A stretch of DNA of 64,000 nt from Pseudomonas sp. H1h (GTDB taxonomy: Bacteria; Pseudomonadota; Gammaproteobacteria; Pseudomonadales; Pseudomonadaceae), in assembly GCF_000633255.1 (NCBI RefSeq), contig NZ_AYMJ01000005.1, forward strand, positions 124,001-188,000, read 5' to 3'. Numbering within the stretch: the first letter of the stretch is position 1; each line of letters begins with the position of its first letter. This document shows, in pieces, positions 13,131 to 22,032 of the stretch. The position numbers were made by a program, and so were the translations under genes. The notes beneath the pieces are model-generated. The model did not search any database, had not been told where the DNA came from, and saw only the letters and a list, made by a program, of their open reading frames with translations.

Positions 13131-13720
13131 GCTTTCTCCGTATCGACGCCAATGACAATCAGGTCATCGGTCTCATAGGAATGCGGGGGAACTGGCAGGT
13201 TCAAAGGCGCAGGTTGCGACTTGTAGACGCGGCCAGCCAGATCGTAGTGGGAACCGTGGCAAGGGCAGAAATAGCCACCGACCCAGTCTTTACCCAGATC
13301 CGCAGGCGCCACTTCGGGACGGAAGGTTGGTGAGCAACCCAGGTGAGTGCAGATCCCGATCAGCAGCAGAATTTCCGGCTTGATCGAACGCACTTCAGGG
13401 TCGACATAGGTAGGTTGCGTGGAGTTTTTGGAAGTCGGATCGGAGAGCTGGCCCTCGATCTTCTTGAGATTCCCCAGGATTTCCGCAGTACGGCGGACAA
13501 TGAACACCGGCTGGCCGCGCCACTCGGCAATCATCTGCTGTCCTGGCTCGATCTTGCTGACATTCACTTTCACCGGTGCACCGGCGGCTTTCGCCTTGGC
13601 ACTGGGAAACCATGACCCCACGAACGGGACCGCAGCCCCCACCGCTCCTGCAGCACCCACCACGGATGTGGCTGCTACCAAGAAGCGACGCCGGCCTGCA
13701 TTCACGCCGTCATTGCTCAT
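13127..13720 (-). CDS. petA: Rieske iron-sulfur subunit of the bc1 complex
   Basis: The [2Fe-2S] subunit of ubiquinol-cytochrome c reductase, 197 aa. A twin-arginine-type leader/anchor (GRRRFLVAATSVVGAAGAVG) precedes the cluster domain with CTHLGC (124-129) and CPCHGSH (152-158) boxes supplying two Cys and two His ligands. First gene of petABC, with a leader of about 140 nt containing a hairpin. Confidence 0.97.
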   Translation of the reverse strand: MSNDGVNAGRRRFLVAATSVVGAAGAVGAAVPFVGSWFPSAKAKAAGAPVKVNVSKIEPGQQMIAEWRGQPVFIVRRTAEILGNLKKIEGQLSDPTSKNSTQPTYVDPEVRSIKPEILLLIGICTHLGCSPTFRPEVAPADLGKDWVGGYFCPCHGSHYDLAGRVYKSQPAPLNLPVPPHSYETDDLIVIGVDTEKA

Positions 13721-13816
13721 TCAGTCCTCTCCCATCAGCTTTGTGGCCTGTTAAATCAGGCATCTACTAAATAAATCAATGTTACTTATAAAAATTTTGC
13801 CGAGATGGTAATGAAA

Positions 13817-13850
13817 AGCCCCAATTCTGACAAGGGAATTACCCGGGGCT
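13817..13850 (-). other. Hairpin in the petABC leader
   Basis: AGCCCC...GGGGCT outer arms and AATTC...GAATT inner arms with a 4-nt bulge, lying between the proposed promoter (13869-13896) and the petA start. No T-run follows on the minus strand, so it is not an ordinary terminator; it may stabilise or process the leader. Confidence 0.45.
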
Positions 13851-13868
13851 CCCACCCTCAAGCCTTGT

Positions 13869-13896
13869 AGTATAGGGGGTCTACGAATGTGGCAAG
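13869..13896 (-). promoter_or_regulatory. Candidate promoter of petABC
   Basis: Minus strand CTTGCC (13896-13891), 16 bp, TATACT (13874-13869). The -10 is good, the -35 only fair. It lies downstream of the rpsI terminator, so bc1 would have its own promoter. Confidence 0.45.
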
Positions 13897-13931
13897 TTGT
13901 CACAGCGCAATTCTTTAATAAATCGCAGGCA

Positions 13932-13974
13932 TAAAAAAACGCCCGGTTCCGTGAGGAATCGGGCGTTCTTTTTT
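13932..13974. terminator. Intrinsic terminator downstream of rpsI
   Basis: Hairpin ACGCCCG-GTTCC-GTGA-GGAAT-CGGGCGT (13939-13966) with T-runs on both outer sides depending on strand. It ends the rplM-rpsI transcript on the minus strand. Confidence 0.85.
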
Positions 13975-13989
13975 GAACGTGGAAACGAA

Positions 13990-14382
13990 TTAACGCTTCG
14001 AGTACTGCGGACGCTTACGCGCTTTACGCAGACCAACTTTCTTACGTTCAACTTCACGGGCGTCGCGGGTAACGAAGCCAGCTTTGCGCAGAGCGCTACG
14101 CAGGGTTTCGTCGTAGTCCATCAGAGCGCGAGTGATGCCGTGGCGGATTGCGCCAGCTTGACCACTTACACCACCGCCGATCACGGTGACGTAGATGTCG
14201 AATTTCTCGACAGTCTCGGTCAGCTCCAGCGGCTGACGAACTACCATGCGGGCAGTTTCGCGGCCGAAGAAGTTATCCAGCGAACGGTTGTTGATGGAGA
14301 TGTTACCAGTACCCGGACGCAGGAAAACGCGTGCGGTTGCGGTCTTGCGACGGCCAGTGCCGTAATTTTGAGTCGCCGACAT
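13990..14382 (-). CDS. rpsI: 30S ribosomal protein S9
   Basis: Universal small-subunit protein (130 aa) whose C-terminal tail contacts P-site t[23 protein letters not shown] near the N-terminus and the basic end [11 protein letters not shown] are diagnostic. Follows rplM by 14 bp, the standard bacterial pair. Confidence 0.99.
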   Translation of the reverse strand: MSATQNYGTGRRKTATARVFLRPGTGNISINNRSLDNFFGRETARMVVRQPLELTETVEKFDIYVTVIGGGVSGQAGAIRHGITRALMDYDETLRSALRKAGFVTRDAREVERKKVGLRKARKRPQYSKR

Positions 14383-14396
14383 AATGAACTATTCCG

Positions 14397-14825
14397 TTAA
14401 ATCTTCAGTTCTTGGGGCTGCTGAGCAGTATGAGGGTGTGCAGCGCCCGCATAGACTTTCAGCTTACGGTACATGTCACGACCCAGCGGGTTTTTAGGCA
14501 GCATGCCTTTAACCGCGGTCTCGATCACGCGCTCAGGGGCTTTAGCGATCAGCTTTTCAAAGTTGATCGACTTGATGCCGCCCGGGAAACCGGAGTGGGA
14601 GTAGTACATTTTGTCAGTGGTTTTAGCACCGGTTACACGGATCTGCTCGGCGTTGATTACGACGATGTAGTCGCCGGTGTCAACGTGAGGAGTGTACTCA
14701 GGCTTGTGCTTGCCACGCAGACGGCTCGCGATTTCGGTGGCCAGACGACCCAGGGTCTGACCAGCAGCGTCGACGACAAACCAGTCGCGCTTTACTGTTT
14801 CTGGTTTAGCAGTAAAAGTTTTCAT
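14397..14825 (-). CDS. rplM: 50S ribosomal protein L13
   Basis: Large-subunit assembly protein of 142 aa, start [20 protein letters not shown], with the family's [20 protein letters not shown] and [11 protein letters not shown] segments. Upstream gene of the rplM-rpsI operon; promoter at 14867-14895. Confidence 0.99.
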   Translation of the reverse strand: MKTFTAKPETVKRDWFVVDAAGQTLGRLATEIASRLRGKHKPEYTPHVDTGDYIVVINAEQIRVTGAKTTDKMYYSHSGFPGGIKSINFEKLIAKAPERVIETAVKGMLPKNPLGRDMYRKLKVYAGAAHPHTAQQPQELKI

Positions 14826-14866
14826 TCTTTATAGCCTCAGGGGCCGCCCTGTAAATTAGACGGCGG

Positions 14867-14895
14867 ATCTTACTGAATAGTGCGTACTTTGACAA
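14867..14895 (-). promoter_or_regulatory. Promoter of rplM-rpsI
   Basis: Minus strand TTGTCA (14895-14890), 17 bp, TAAGAT (14872-14867), about 40 bp before the rplM start. The -35 sits within a CTTTGAC-TT-GTCAAAG inverted repeat. The rest of the intergenic region up to 15070 would serve the divergent reductase gene. Confidence 0.55.
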
Positions 14896-15070
14896 GTCAA
14901 AGGCAGCCGGATACAGACGCTTTCGGGGGCTCGGGTCGGCGCGTCCGTTCAACGGCAAGATTCTTCGGCGGCGGCGCATCACTTCCACTGCAGAAAGAGG
15001 TCGGCAATTATGCAGATTGCGAAAAAATTTTCAACCTGCTTTTATGATTGTTTTGCCCAAGGAGCACCCG

Positions 15071-16111
15071 ATGGACTATCGCCAGCTAGGCCGTACCGAC
15101 CTGAACGTGAGTGCAATCTGCCTCGGCACCATGACCTGGGGCGAGCAAAACACTGAAGCTGAAGCCTTCGCGCAGATCGAGCGGGCCAAAGAGGCCGGGA
15201 TCAATTTCATCGACACCGCCGAGATGTACCCGGTGCCGCCGAAAGCCGAAACCTACGCCACCACCGAGCGCTACATCGGCAATTACTTCAAGAGCCGTGG
15301 CGACCGCGCCGACTGGATCCTCGCCAGCAAGATCGCCGGCCCCGGCAACACCATCGACTACATCCGTGACAAAAACCTGCGCCACAATCGCCAGCACATC
15401 ACCGCAGCGGTGGACGCCAGCCTCAAGCGCCTGCAGACCGATTACATCGACCTCTATCAATTGCACTGGCCGGAGCGCAGCACCAACTTCTTCGGCCAAC
15501 TGGGTTACAAACACAAGATCGAAGCCAACCTGACGCCGCTCGAAGACACCCTTGAAGCTCTCGACGAGCAGGTCAAGGCCGGCAAGATCCGCCACATCGG
15601 CCTGTCCAACGAGACGCCGTGGGGCACCATGCGCTTCCTCGCCCTGGCCGAAGCCCGGGGCTGGCCGCGTGCGGTGTCGATCCAGAACCCGTACAACCTG
15701 CTCAATCGCAGCTTCGAGATCGGCCTGGCGGAAATCGCCATCCGCGAACAGTGCGGCCTGCTTGCCTATTCGCCGCTGGCGTTCGGTTTCCTGTCAGGCA
15801 AGTACGAAGGTGGCGCCCGCCCACCGAAAGGCCGCCTGAGCCTCTACAGCCGCTTCAGCCGCTATTTCAACGCACAATCGGAAGCCGCTTGCAGCCGTTA
15901 CGTGGCCCTGGCCCGCGAGCATGGGCTGGACCCGGCGCAAATGGCCCTGGCGTTCGTCACTCAGCAACCGTTCGTCACCAGCAACATTATTGGCGCGACG
16001 ACGCTTGAGCAGCTGGATAGCAACATTGCCAGTTTCGATCTGAAGCTTTCCGACGAAGTGCTGGCCGGGATTGAGGCGATTCACCAGGATCATCCGAATC
16101 CGGCGCCTTGA
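15071..16111 (+). CDS. tas: Tas-type NADP(H)-dependent aldo/keto reductase
   Basis: Soluble TIM-barrel aldo-keto reductase, 346 aa. The start MDYRQLGRTDLNVSAICLGT, catalytic-region FIDTAEMYPVP (Asp/Tyr), and the cofactor end GATTLEQLDSNI are typical of the Tas/YajO group, which reduces aldehydes or ketones with NADPH; the physiological substrate is not known. The ATG at 15071 has AAGGAGC close upstream and is preferred to an earlier in-frame start. Divergent from rplM; followed by a REP doublet. Confidence 0.88.
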   Translation: MDYRQLGRTDLNVSAICLGTMTWGEQNTEAEAFAQIERAKEAGINFIDTAEMYPVPPKAETYATTERYIGNYFKSRGDRADWILASKIAGPGNTIDYIRDKNLRHNRQHITAAVDASLKRLQTDYIDLYQLHWPERSTNFFGQLGYKHKIEANLTPLEDTLEALDEQVKAGKIRHIGLSNETPWGTMRFLALAEARGWPRAVSIQNPYNLLNRSFEIGLAEIAIREQCGLLAYSPLAFGFLSGKYEGGARPPKGRLSLYSRFSRYFNAQSEAACSRYVALAREHGLDPAQMALAFVTQQPFVTSNIIGATTLEQLDSNIASFDLKLSDEVLAGIEAIHQDHPNPAP

Positions 16112-16125
16112 TCGACCGCTAAAAG

Positions 16126-16190
16126 CTTCGCGAGCAGGCTCGCTCCCACAGGTACAGTGATCCATTGTGGGAGCGAGCCTGCTCGCGAAG
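16126..16190. repeat. REP doublet (REPIN), narrow-type spacing
   Basis: Left arm 16126-16150 CTTCGCGAGCAGGCTCGC..., right arm 16166-16190 its reverse complement, 15-bp spacer. Both halves are of the GAGCCTG subtype. Lies between convergent tas and the acyl-CoA dehydrogenase gene. Confidence 0.93.
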
Positions 16191-16212
16191 AGGCCCGCCA
16201 AGACAACGAAGA

Positions 16213-17349
16213 TCAGAGCGACCGCGCAATGATCTCCTTCATGATTTCATTGGTGCCGGCGTAAATCCGCTGCACCCGCGCATCCGCCCACGCCCGGGCG
16301 ACCGGGTATTCCCACATGAAGCCGTAGCCGCCATGCAACTGCACGCACTCGTCGAGCACCTTGCATTGCAGGTCGGTGCCCCAGTATTTGGCCATCGCCG
16401 CCGTCGGCACATCGAGCTTGCCTTGCAGGTGCAGCTCCAGGCATTTATCGACGAAGACCCGGCCGATCTGAATTTCGGTAGCCATCTCCGCCAACTTGAA
16501 GCGCGTGTTCTGGAAGTCGGCGATCGCCTTGCCGAATGCCTTGCGATCACGGGTGTAATCGAGCGTCCACTTCAGCGCAGCCTCGGCTGAAGCCAGACCA
16601 CCGATCGCCACGGTCAGGCGCTCCTGCGGCAGTTCCTGCATCAGGTAGGCAAACCCTGCCCCGGCCTGCCCCAAGAGGTTTTCCTTCGGCACGCGTACGT
16701 CCTGGAAGAACAATTCCGACGTGTCCTGGGCCTTCATTCCGACCTTTTCCAGGCGCTTGCCCTTCTCGAAGCCCGGCGTATTTGCCTCTACCACAAACAA
16801 GCTGGTGCCCTTGGCGCCGGCCTTCGGATCGGTCTTGGCGACGACGATGACCAGGTCAGCCAGGAAACCGTTGGTGATGAAGGTCTTGGAACCGTTGATC
16901 ACGTACTCGTCGCCGTCCAGCACTGCGGTGGTCTTGACCCCTTGCAGATCGGAGCCGGCGCCCGGCTCGGTCATGGCGATGGCACTGACCATCTCGCCCG
17001 AGACCAGTTTCGGCAGGTACTTGTGCTTCAGTGCCTCGCTTCCGTAATGCAGGATGTAGGGCGCCACAATGTCCGAGTGCAGCGAAAAACCGATGCCGGT
17101 CAGACCAAGACGACCGACTTCTTCGATCACCACTGCGCTGTACAGAAAGTCCGCACCCAGGCCGCCGTACTCTTCCGGCAGATGCGAGCAGAGCATCCCT
17201 GCCTCCCCTGCCTTGTTCCACAGCTTGCGGTCGATATGGCCTTGTTTCTCCCATTGCGCATGGAACGGCACGGCCTCTTTTTCGAGGAAGGTTCGTACGC
17301 TGTCACGGAACAATTCGTGCTCGGAGCTGAACAAGGTTCTGGGGATCAT
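16213..17349 (-). CDS. Acyl-CoA dehydrogenase, long-chain/isovaleryl type active site
   Basis: FAD flavoenzyme (378 aa) of fatty-acid or branched-chain acyl-CoA oxidation. FAD/substrate motifs AIAMTEPGAGSDLQGVKT and the C-terminal YAGTNEIMKEIIARSL are clear. The position used as catalytic base in medium-chain enzymes (YEGT) is Ala here, while Glu243 in LPQERLTVA sits where long-chain and isovaleryl-CoA dehydrogenases place their base. Substrate is therefore inferred as long or branched acyl-CoA. Transcribed divergently from a GlxA-type regulator 151 bp away, which may control it. Confidence 0.9.
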   Translation of the reverse strand: MIPRTLFSSEHELFRDSVRTFLEKEAVPFHAQWEKQGHIDRKLWNKAGEAGMLCSHLPEEYGGLGADFLYSAVVIEEVGRLGLTGIGFSLHSDIVAPYILHYGSEALKHKYLPKLVSGEMVSAIAMTEPGAGSDLQGVKTTAVLDGDEYVINGSKTFITNGFLADLVIVVAKTDPKAGAKGTSLFVVEANTPGFEKGKRLEKVGMKAQDTSELFFQDVRVPKENLLGQAGAGFAYLMQELPQERLTVAIGGLASAEAALKWTLDYTRDRKAFGKAIADFQNTRFKLAEMATEIQIGRVFVDKCLELHLQGKLDVPTAAMAKYWGTDLQCKVLDECVQLHGGYGFMWEYPVARAWADARVQRIYAGTNEIMKEIIARSL

Positions 17350-17500
17350 GCGGCACCTTTCTTTCTTGTTGGAGGGATGTGTTCCTCAGAGACTAAGCCC
17401 CACTTCCGATACAGGACACTGGACACATCCGACAAAAAATAAGACGATCCAGCCGTCTGGTGACCACTTTCCCTTATAAAAACAAAACAAAAGTTGAATT

Positions 17501-18496
17501 ATGTCCAAGCAAGTCTCCACGCCCTTGCGGCGCGTCAGCATCCTGGCAATCGACCGGGTTTTCGCATCCACTCTCATGCAAGCCAAGGATTTCTTCCATC
17601 TGGCCAGCCTGCGTTATGGCAAACAGCTGGGCCACGGCCTGACACCGGCGTTCGAAACCCGCCTGGTCAGCCCCGACGGCAAACCGGTGAACAGCTTCAG
17701 TGACGTGGTGATGCCGGTGGACGGCGGCCTGGAAAGCGCCGATGTCATCATCCTCCCGGCCTTTTGGGACGATTTCGAAACGCTGTGCGGGCGTTATCCA
17801 CAGATCCTGCCATGGCTGCGCGAACAGCATGCCCGCGGCGCCGTCCTGTGCGGTGAAGCCACCGGCGTCTTCTGGCTGGCCGAGGCCGGGCTGCTCAATG
17901 GCAAGGAAGCGACCACCTACTGGCGCTTCTTCAATGCCTTCGCCGAGCGTTTCCCCAAGGTGTACCTGAATCAGGACAAGCACCTGACCGACGCCGACAA
18001 TCTGTATTGCGCCGGCGGCACAACGTCAGCGTGCGACCTCTATATCTACCTGATCGAACGCTTCTGCGGCGCCAACGTGGCGCAGGCCGTGGCTCGCGAC
18101 ATCCTTTATGAAGTGCAACGCAGCTACTCGCCGGGGCGCATCGGTTTCGGCGGCCAGAAGCTGCATCAGGACGTGATCATCCTGCAGATCCAGCACTGGC
18201 TCGAAGAGCACTTCGCCGACAAGTTCCGCTTCGAAGACGTGGCGCGCGAGCATGGCATGAGCATCCGCAACTTCATGCGTCGCTTCCAGACCGCCACCGG
18301 AGACAAGCCGCTGCACTATCTGCAGCGCCTGCGCATCGAGACCGCCAAGGGCCTGTTGTCCGGCAGCCGCAAGAGCATCAAGACCATCAGTTATGAGGTC
18401 GGCTACGACGATGCGAGTTTCTTTGCGCGGCTGTTCCGTCAGCACACCGAGCTGTCGCCGAACCAGTATCGGCAGCAGTTCCAGCAGGCAGCTTAA
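17501..18496 (+). CDS. GlxA family AraC-type transcriptional regulator
   Basis: A 331-aa regulator with an N-terminal DJ-1/PfpI (GATase1-like) sensor domain (about 10-190) and a C-terminal AraC helix-turn-helix pair (about 225-325, including FEDVAREHGMSIRNFMRRF). In the sensor the nucleophile-elbow Cys found in amidases of this fold is replaced by Ala120 (GEATGVFWLAEAG), so it likely only binds ligand. Divergent from the acyl-CoA dehydrogenase gene; the short shared spacer suggests it regulates that gene and itself. Confidence 0.88.
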   Translation: MSKQVSTPLRRVSILAIDRVFASTLMQAKDFFHLASLRYGKQLGHGLTPAFETRLVSPDGKPVNSFSDVVMPVDGGLESADVIILPAFWDDFETLCGRYPQILPWLREQHARGAVLCGEATGVFWLAEAGLLNGKEATTYWRFFNAFAERFPKVYLNQDKHLTDADNLYCAGGTTSACDLYIYLIERFCGANVAQAVARDILYEVQRSYSPGRIGFGGQKLHQDVIILQIQHWLEEHFADKFRFEDVAREHGMSIRNFMRRFQTATGDKPLHYLQRLRIETAKGLLSGSRKSIKTISYEVGYDDASFFARLFRQHTELSPNQYRQQFQQAA

Positions 18497-18518
18497 CCTT
18501 CGGCTATACGAAGATCTC

Positions 18519-18610
18519 CTGTGGGAGCAGGTTTGCTCGCGAAGACGGCGCATCAGTCGACATTCATGTTGAATGACACACCGTTTTCGCTAGCAAGCCC
18601 GCTCCCACAG
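18519..18610. repeat. REP doublet (REPIN), wide-type spacing
   Basis: Left arm CTGTGGGAGCAGGTTTGCTCGCGAAG 18519-18544, right arm ...TTCGCTAGCAAGCCCGCTCCCACAG to 18610, spacer about 41 bp. Slightly diverged (CAGGTTTG, CGCTAGC). Confidence 0.9.
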
Positions 18611-18646
18611 AGGGGTTTGTGGTGAATCCGAACGGTCTTCAGCGCA

Positions 18647-18680
18647 TAAAAAAAGGCCTGCATCAGCAGGCCTTTTTCAT
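18647..18680. terminator. Intrinsic terminator downstream of zapE
   Basis: Hairpin AAGGCCTGC-ATCA-GCAGGCCTT (18653-18674) bounded by an A-run and a T-run; stops zapE on the minus strand and could also stop the GlxA-type gene. Confidence 0.85.
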
Positions 18681-18693
18681 ATTCGAAATCTGT

Positions 18694-19788
18694 TTAAGGC
18701 TTGTGTGCCCGCGACAGGAATTCGTGCGATTGCATCTCCAGCAGACGGCTGAGCGTGCGCTGGAACTCGAACGTCAGGCGTCCGCCGGTGTACAGGTCTT
18801 TCAACTCGACTTCGGCAGAAATGATCAGCTTGACGTTACGGTCGTAGAACTCGTCCACCATGTTGATGAAGCGCCGGGCGATGTCGTCGGTGGTGACGCT
18901 CATCTGCTCGACACCGCTGAGCAGCACGGCGTGGAAGATCTTGCCCAGTTCGATGTAGTCGTTCTGGCTGCGAGGGCCGTCGCACAGTTCGCGGAAGTCG
19001 AACCAGGCCACGTCATCGCAGGTGCGCAGGGCACGGATTTCGCGATTCTCGATGATCAGCACATCGTTTTCGACCGCTGCGGTGCACTCTGGCGTCAGCG
19101 CGCGGAAGCTCTTGCGCAGGCTTTCATGAGCGGCTTCGTCCAGCGGATAGTGGAACAGCTCCGCTTGTTCGAGGTGACGCAGTCGGTAGTCGACACCGCT
19201 GTCGACGTTGACGATTTCGGTGTTCTGCTTGATCAGCGCGATCGCCGGCAGGAAGCGCGCACGTTGCAGACCGTCCTTGTACAGGCCGTCCGGAACGATG
19301 TTCGAGGTCGCGACCAGAGTCACGCCGTTCTTGAACAGCTCTTCCATCAGCGTACCGAGGATCATCGCGTCGGTGATGTCGGAGACGAAGAATTCATCGA
19401 AGCAGATCACTCGCGACTCGGTCGCAAAGCGCTTGGCGATGATGGTCAGCGGGTTTTTCTCGCCACCGAGGGTTTTCATCTCTTCGTGCACACGCTTCAT
19501 GAAGCGGTGGAAGTGGGTGCGGGTCTTTTCCTTGAACGGCAGCGCTTCGAAGAAGGTGTCGACCAGGTAAGTCTTGCCGCGGCCCACGCCGCCCCAGAAA
19601 TACAGACCCTTGACCGGCGTCTGATCCTTCTTGCCGAACAGCTTGCTCAGCAGGCCCGGCTTGTTCTGGTCAGCGGCGATCAGATCTTCGTACAGGCGCT
19701 GCAAATGACGAACAGCAGTTTCCTGCGCGGCGTCATGGAAGAAGTCCGGGCGTTTCAGATCAGCTTGGTATCGTTCTAGGGGCGTCAT
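18694..19788 (-). CDS. zapE: Cell division ATPase ZapE (AFG1/YhcM family)
   Basis: AAA+ ATPase of 364 aa associated with the Z-ring during late division and needed under low oxygen or heat in E. coli; homolog of mitochondrial AFG1. Walker A GGVGRGKT and Walker B VICFDEFFVSD are intact, and length is typical. A signal KDQTPVKGLYFWGGVG precedes the P-loop. Located between trpS and a terminator, as in other pseudomonads. Confidence 0.93.
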   Translation of the reverse strand: MTPLERYQADLKRPDFFHDAAQETAVRHLQRLYEDLIAADQNKPGLLSKLFGKKDQTPVKGLYFWGGVGRGKTYLVDTFFEALPFKEKTRTHFHRFMKRVHEEMKTLGGEKNPLTIIAKRFATESRVICFDEFFVSDITDAMILGTLMEELFKNGVTLVATSNIVPDGLYKDGLQRARFLPAIALIKQNTEIVNVDSGVDYRLRHLEQAELFHYPLDEAAHESLRKSFRALTPECTAAVENDVLIIENREIRALRTCDDVAWFDFRELCDGPRSQNDYIELGKIFHAVLLSGVEQMSVTTDDIARRFINMVDEFYDRNVKLIISAEVELKDLYTGGRLTFEFQRTLSRLLEMQSHEFLSRAHKP

Positions 19789-19803
19789 AATTCGTTAGCA
19801 AGG

Positions 19804-19840
19804 CAACAAAAACGGGCCGTCACTGTAGCGACGGCCCGTA
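19804..19840 (-). terminator. Intrinsic terminator of trpS
   Basis: Hairpin ACGGGCCGTC-ACTGTAGC-GACGGCCCGT with TTTTTG following on the minus strand; lies between trpS and zapE. Confidence 0.8.
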
Positions 19841-19878
19841 GGAATGGCAATCAGCCCTTGGTCGGGCCGCGCCGCGGA

Positions 19879-21234
19879 TTAGTCCTGAACCGGGGTCAGC
19901 GCAACGCGCAGGGCCTCGATGGCCGCGTCCCGCGCAGCCGCATCAGCGAAGGCCGGGCTGTCGCCGACGCACTCGCCTTCCAGCCATACGCTGAAGCTCA
20001 GGTCTTCATTGCGCACATCCAGAGGCTGGCCGGATTGCAGTTGCTTGGTCACCTGACCTGCAGTTTTGCCGTCGGCGAAGTTGCGCGACAGCAGCAGTTG
20101 CTCGCCATCGGCCGCCAGCAGACGGAAACGGAAGCTGCCATCATCTTCACGGAAGCTGACGAAGCGTGCAGCTTTCGCGGCTTTCTTCTTGGTGGTCGCC
20201 GCCACTTGCACCTGATTGACGAACGAACGCAGACCGACCGCTTCACGCAGTTCGTTGAGGAACGGCGTCGCCACGGCACGGGCCTTTTTCGCGCCGTGTT
20301 GCAGGATGTCTTCCAGATCGGCCGGGCGCTCGATCAGTTGGTGATAACGCTCACGGGACTCGCCCAGTTCGTTATCCAGCAACTGGAACAGACGATTCTT
20401 CGCCTCGCCCCAACCCAGGCCGCCGAGCAGTTCGCTGCGGAACTCGTCAGCCTGTGCCGGCGTGGCGAACGCCTGGAACAGAGTGAACAGGTGCGAGTTG
20501 TCCGGATCTTTCGCTTCGCCTGGCGCGCGGGAGTCGGTAACGATACGGGAGATCGCGTCCTTCATCTCTTTGGCGCTGGAGAACAGCGGGATGGTGTTGT
20601 CGTAGCTCTTCGACATCTTGCGCCCGTCGAGGCCTGGCAATGTCGCCACGCTTTCCTCGATCAGCGCTTCGGGCATGGTGAAGAACTCTTTGCCCTGGCC
20701 GAACAGATGGTTGAAGCGCTGGCCGATGTCACGGGCCATTTCCACGTGCTGGATCTGGTCACGACCGACCGGCACCTTATGCGCGTTGAACATGAGGATG
20801 TCCGCCGCCATCAACACCGGGTAGCTGTAGAGACCCATGGTGATGCCGGCATCCGGGTCTTCACCGGTCTCGACGTTCTTGTCCACCGAAGCCTTGTAGG
20901 CATGCGCGCGGTTGAGCAGGCCCTTGGCCGCGACGCAGGTCAGCAGCCAGGTCAGCTCGGGGATTTCCGGGATGTCGGACTGACGATAGAACGTCACGCG
21001 GTCGACATCCAGGCCACCGGCCAGCCAGGTCGCGGCGATTTCCAGACGCGAGCGCTGGATGCGCAGCGGGTCATCGCATTTGATCAGGGCGTGGTAGTCG
21101 GCCAGGAAGTAGAACGAATCGGCATTGCTGTCGCGGCTGGCGAGAATCGCCGGGCGAATGGCCCCGGCGTAGTTGCCCAGGTGCGGCGTGCCGGTGGTGG
21201 TGATGCCGGTAAGGATTCGGGTACGGTTCGTCAT
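19879..21234 (-). CDS. trpS: Tryptophanyl-tRNA synthetase with C-terminal extension
   Basis: Class I aminoacyl-tRNA synthetase charging tRNA-Trp. Signature motifs are TPHLGNYAG (HIGH-type) and KMSKS (GLDGRKMSKSYDN). The usual bacterial enzyme is about 335 residues; this one has about 115 more, with a RFVSFREDDGSFRFRLLA segment resembling the DUF1508/YegP fold. This long form is known in pseudomonads. I choose the ATG at 21234 (MTNRTRILTG) since it begins the conserved core; eight upstream codons to 21258 are possible. Confidence 0.95.
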   Translation of the reverse strand: MTNRTRILTGITTTGTPHLGNYAGAIRPAILASRDSNADSFYFLADYHALIKCDDPLRIQRSRLEIAATWLAGGLDVDRVTFYRQSDIPEIPELTWLLTCVAAKGLLNRAHAYKASVDKNVETGEDPDAGITMGLYSYPVLMAADILMFNAHKVPVGRDQIQHVEMARDIGQRFNHLFGQGKEFFTMPEALIEESVATLPGLDGRKMSKSYDNTIPLFSSAKEMKDAISRIVTDSRAPGEAKDPDNSHLFTLFQAFATPAQADEFRSELLGGLGWGEAKNRLFQLLDNELGESRERYHQLIERPADLEDILQHGAKKARAVATPFLNELREAVGLRSFVNQVQVAATTKKKAAKAARFVSFREDDGSFRFRLLAADGEQLLLSRNFADGKTAGQVTKQLQSGQPLDVRNEDLSFSVWLEGECVGDSPAFADAAARDAAIEALRVALTPVQD

Positions 21235-21258
21235 GGGTAATCGCTTGTCAGACTGCAA

Positions 21259-21888
21259 TCAATTCGAGAGACGCGGCAGGATCAGATCCTTGAGATCGGT
21301 CAGCTTGCCATGAAAAAAGTGTCCGCATTCTGCCACTTTCAGCAGCTCATGGGGGCGCTGGAGTTGTTCCGACCAGTCGTAGACCAACTGCGGATCGATC
21401 ACTTCGTCGGTTTCCGGCTGGATCACGGTCAGCTCGCCGTGCTGCGGCAGCTGATCCTGATCGCCCAGGCGCATCACCGCCGGCGCCACCATGAACAGGT
21501 GCTTGAGCTGCACGCCCTGCGCCTCGAGACGACCGCCGAGACTTGCCGCAACAAATCCACCGAAAGAGAAACCGAACAGGGTCAGCGGCAGATCAGGGTG
21601 TTTCTCGCGCAGCCACGCGGCGGCGGCCTGAGCATCGTCGACTTCACCGCTGCCCATGTCGTGTGCGCCTTCGCTGGCACCCACACCACGGTAATTGAAA
21701 CGCAGGGTGATCAGCCCTGCGTCACGCGCGGTGCGCTGCAGGGTCGAGACGACCTTGTTGAGCATGGTGCCGCCCTGCACCGGGTTCGGGTGGCAGATCA
21801 ACGCGATGCCGTGTGGCTGCTCATTATCCAGGTACAGTGCTTCAATCTGGCCGACTGGGCCGGCAATCACTACAGGGGTTTCACGCAT
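21259..21888 (-). CDS. Alpha/beta hydrolase family protein
   Basis: Soluble serine-hydrolase-fold protein, about 209 aa. Features are an early CHPNPVQGGTMLNKVV segment, LRFNYRGVGASEGAHD, nucleophile elbow GFSFGGFVA (Ser), and a late GHFFHGKL with the probable catalytic His; the acid is likely in ETDEVID. It resembles the bacterial dienelactone-hydrolase-like group of unknown substrate. Start is uncertain: ATG 21888 or a TTG at 21894 that has GGAG 8 nt upstream. The stop adjoins trpS, so the two are probably co-transcribed. Confidence 0.85.
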   Translation of the reverse strand: MRETPVVIAGPVGQIEALYLDNEQPHGIALICHPNPVQGGTMLNKVVSTLQRTARDAGLITLRFNYRGVGASEGAHDMGSGEVDDAQAAAAWLREKHPDLPLTLFGFSFGGFVAASLGGRLEAQGVQLKHLFMVAPAVMRLGDQDQLPQHGELTVIQPETDEVIDPQLVYDWSEQLQRPHELLKVAECGHFFHGKLTDLKDLILPRLSN

Positions 21889-22032
21889 CAGCAAGGAAGG
21901 AACTCCGTGACCTCGAATCGGGTCGACTCGTCTAGCAAATTGTCTGTGCCAATCTATTGCGAGTGAATCGCGGTATACAGCGCAGGTTCGAGCCGTTAAC
22001 GTAAAGCAAAGCCGTTTATAGAGGAAGGACTC

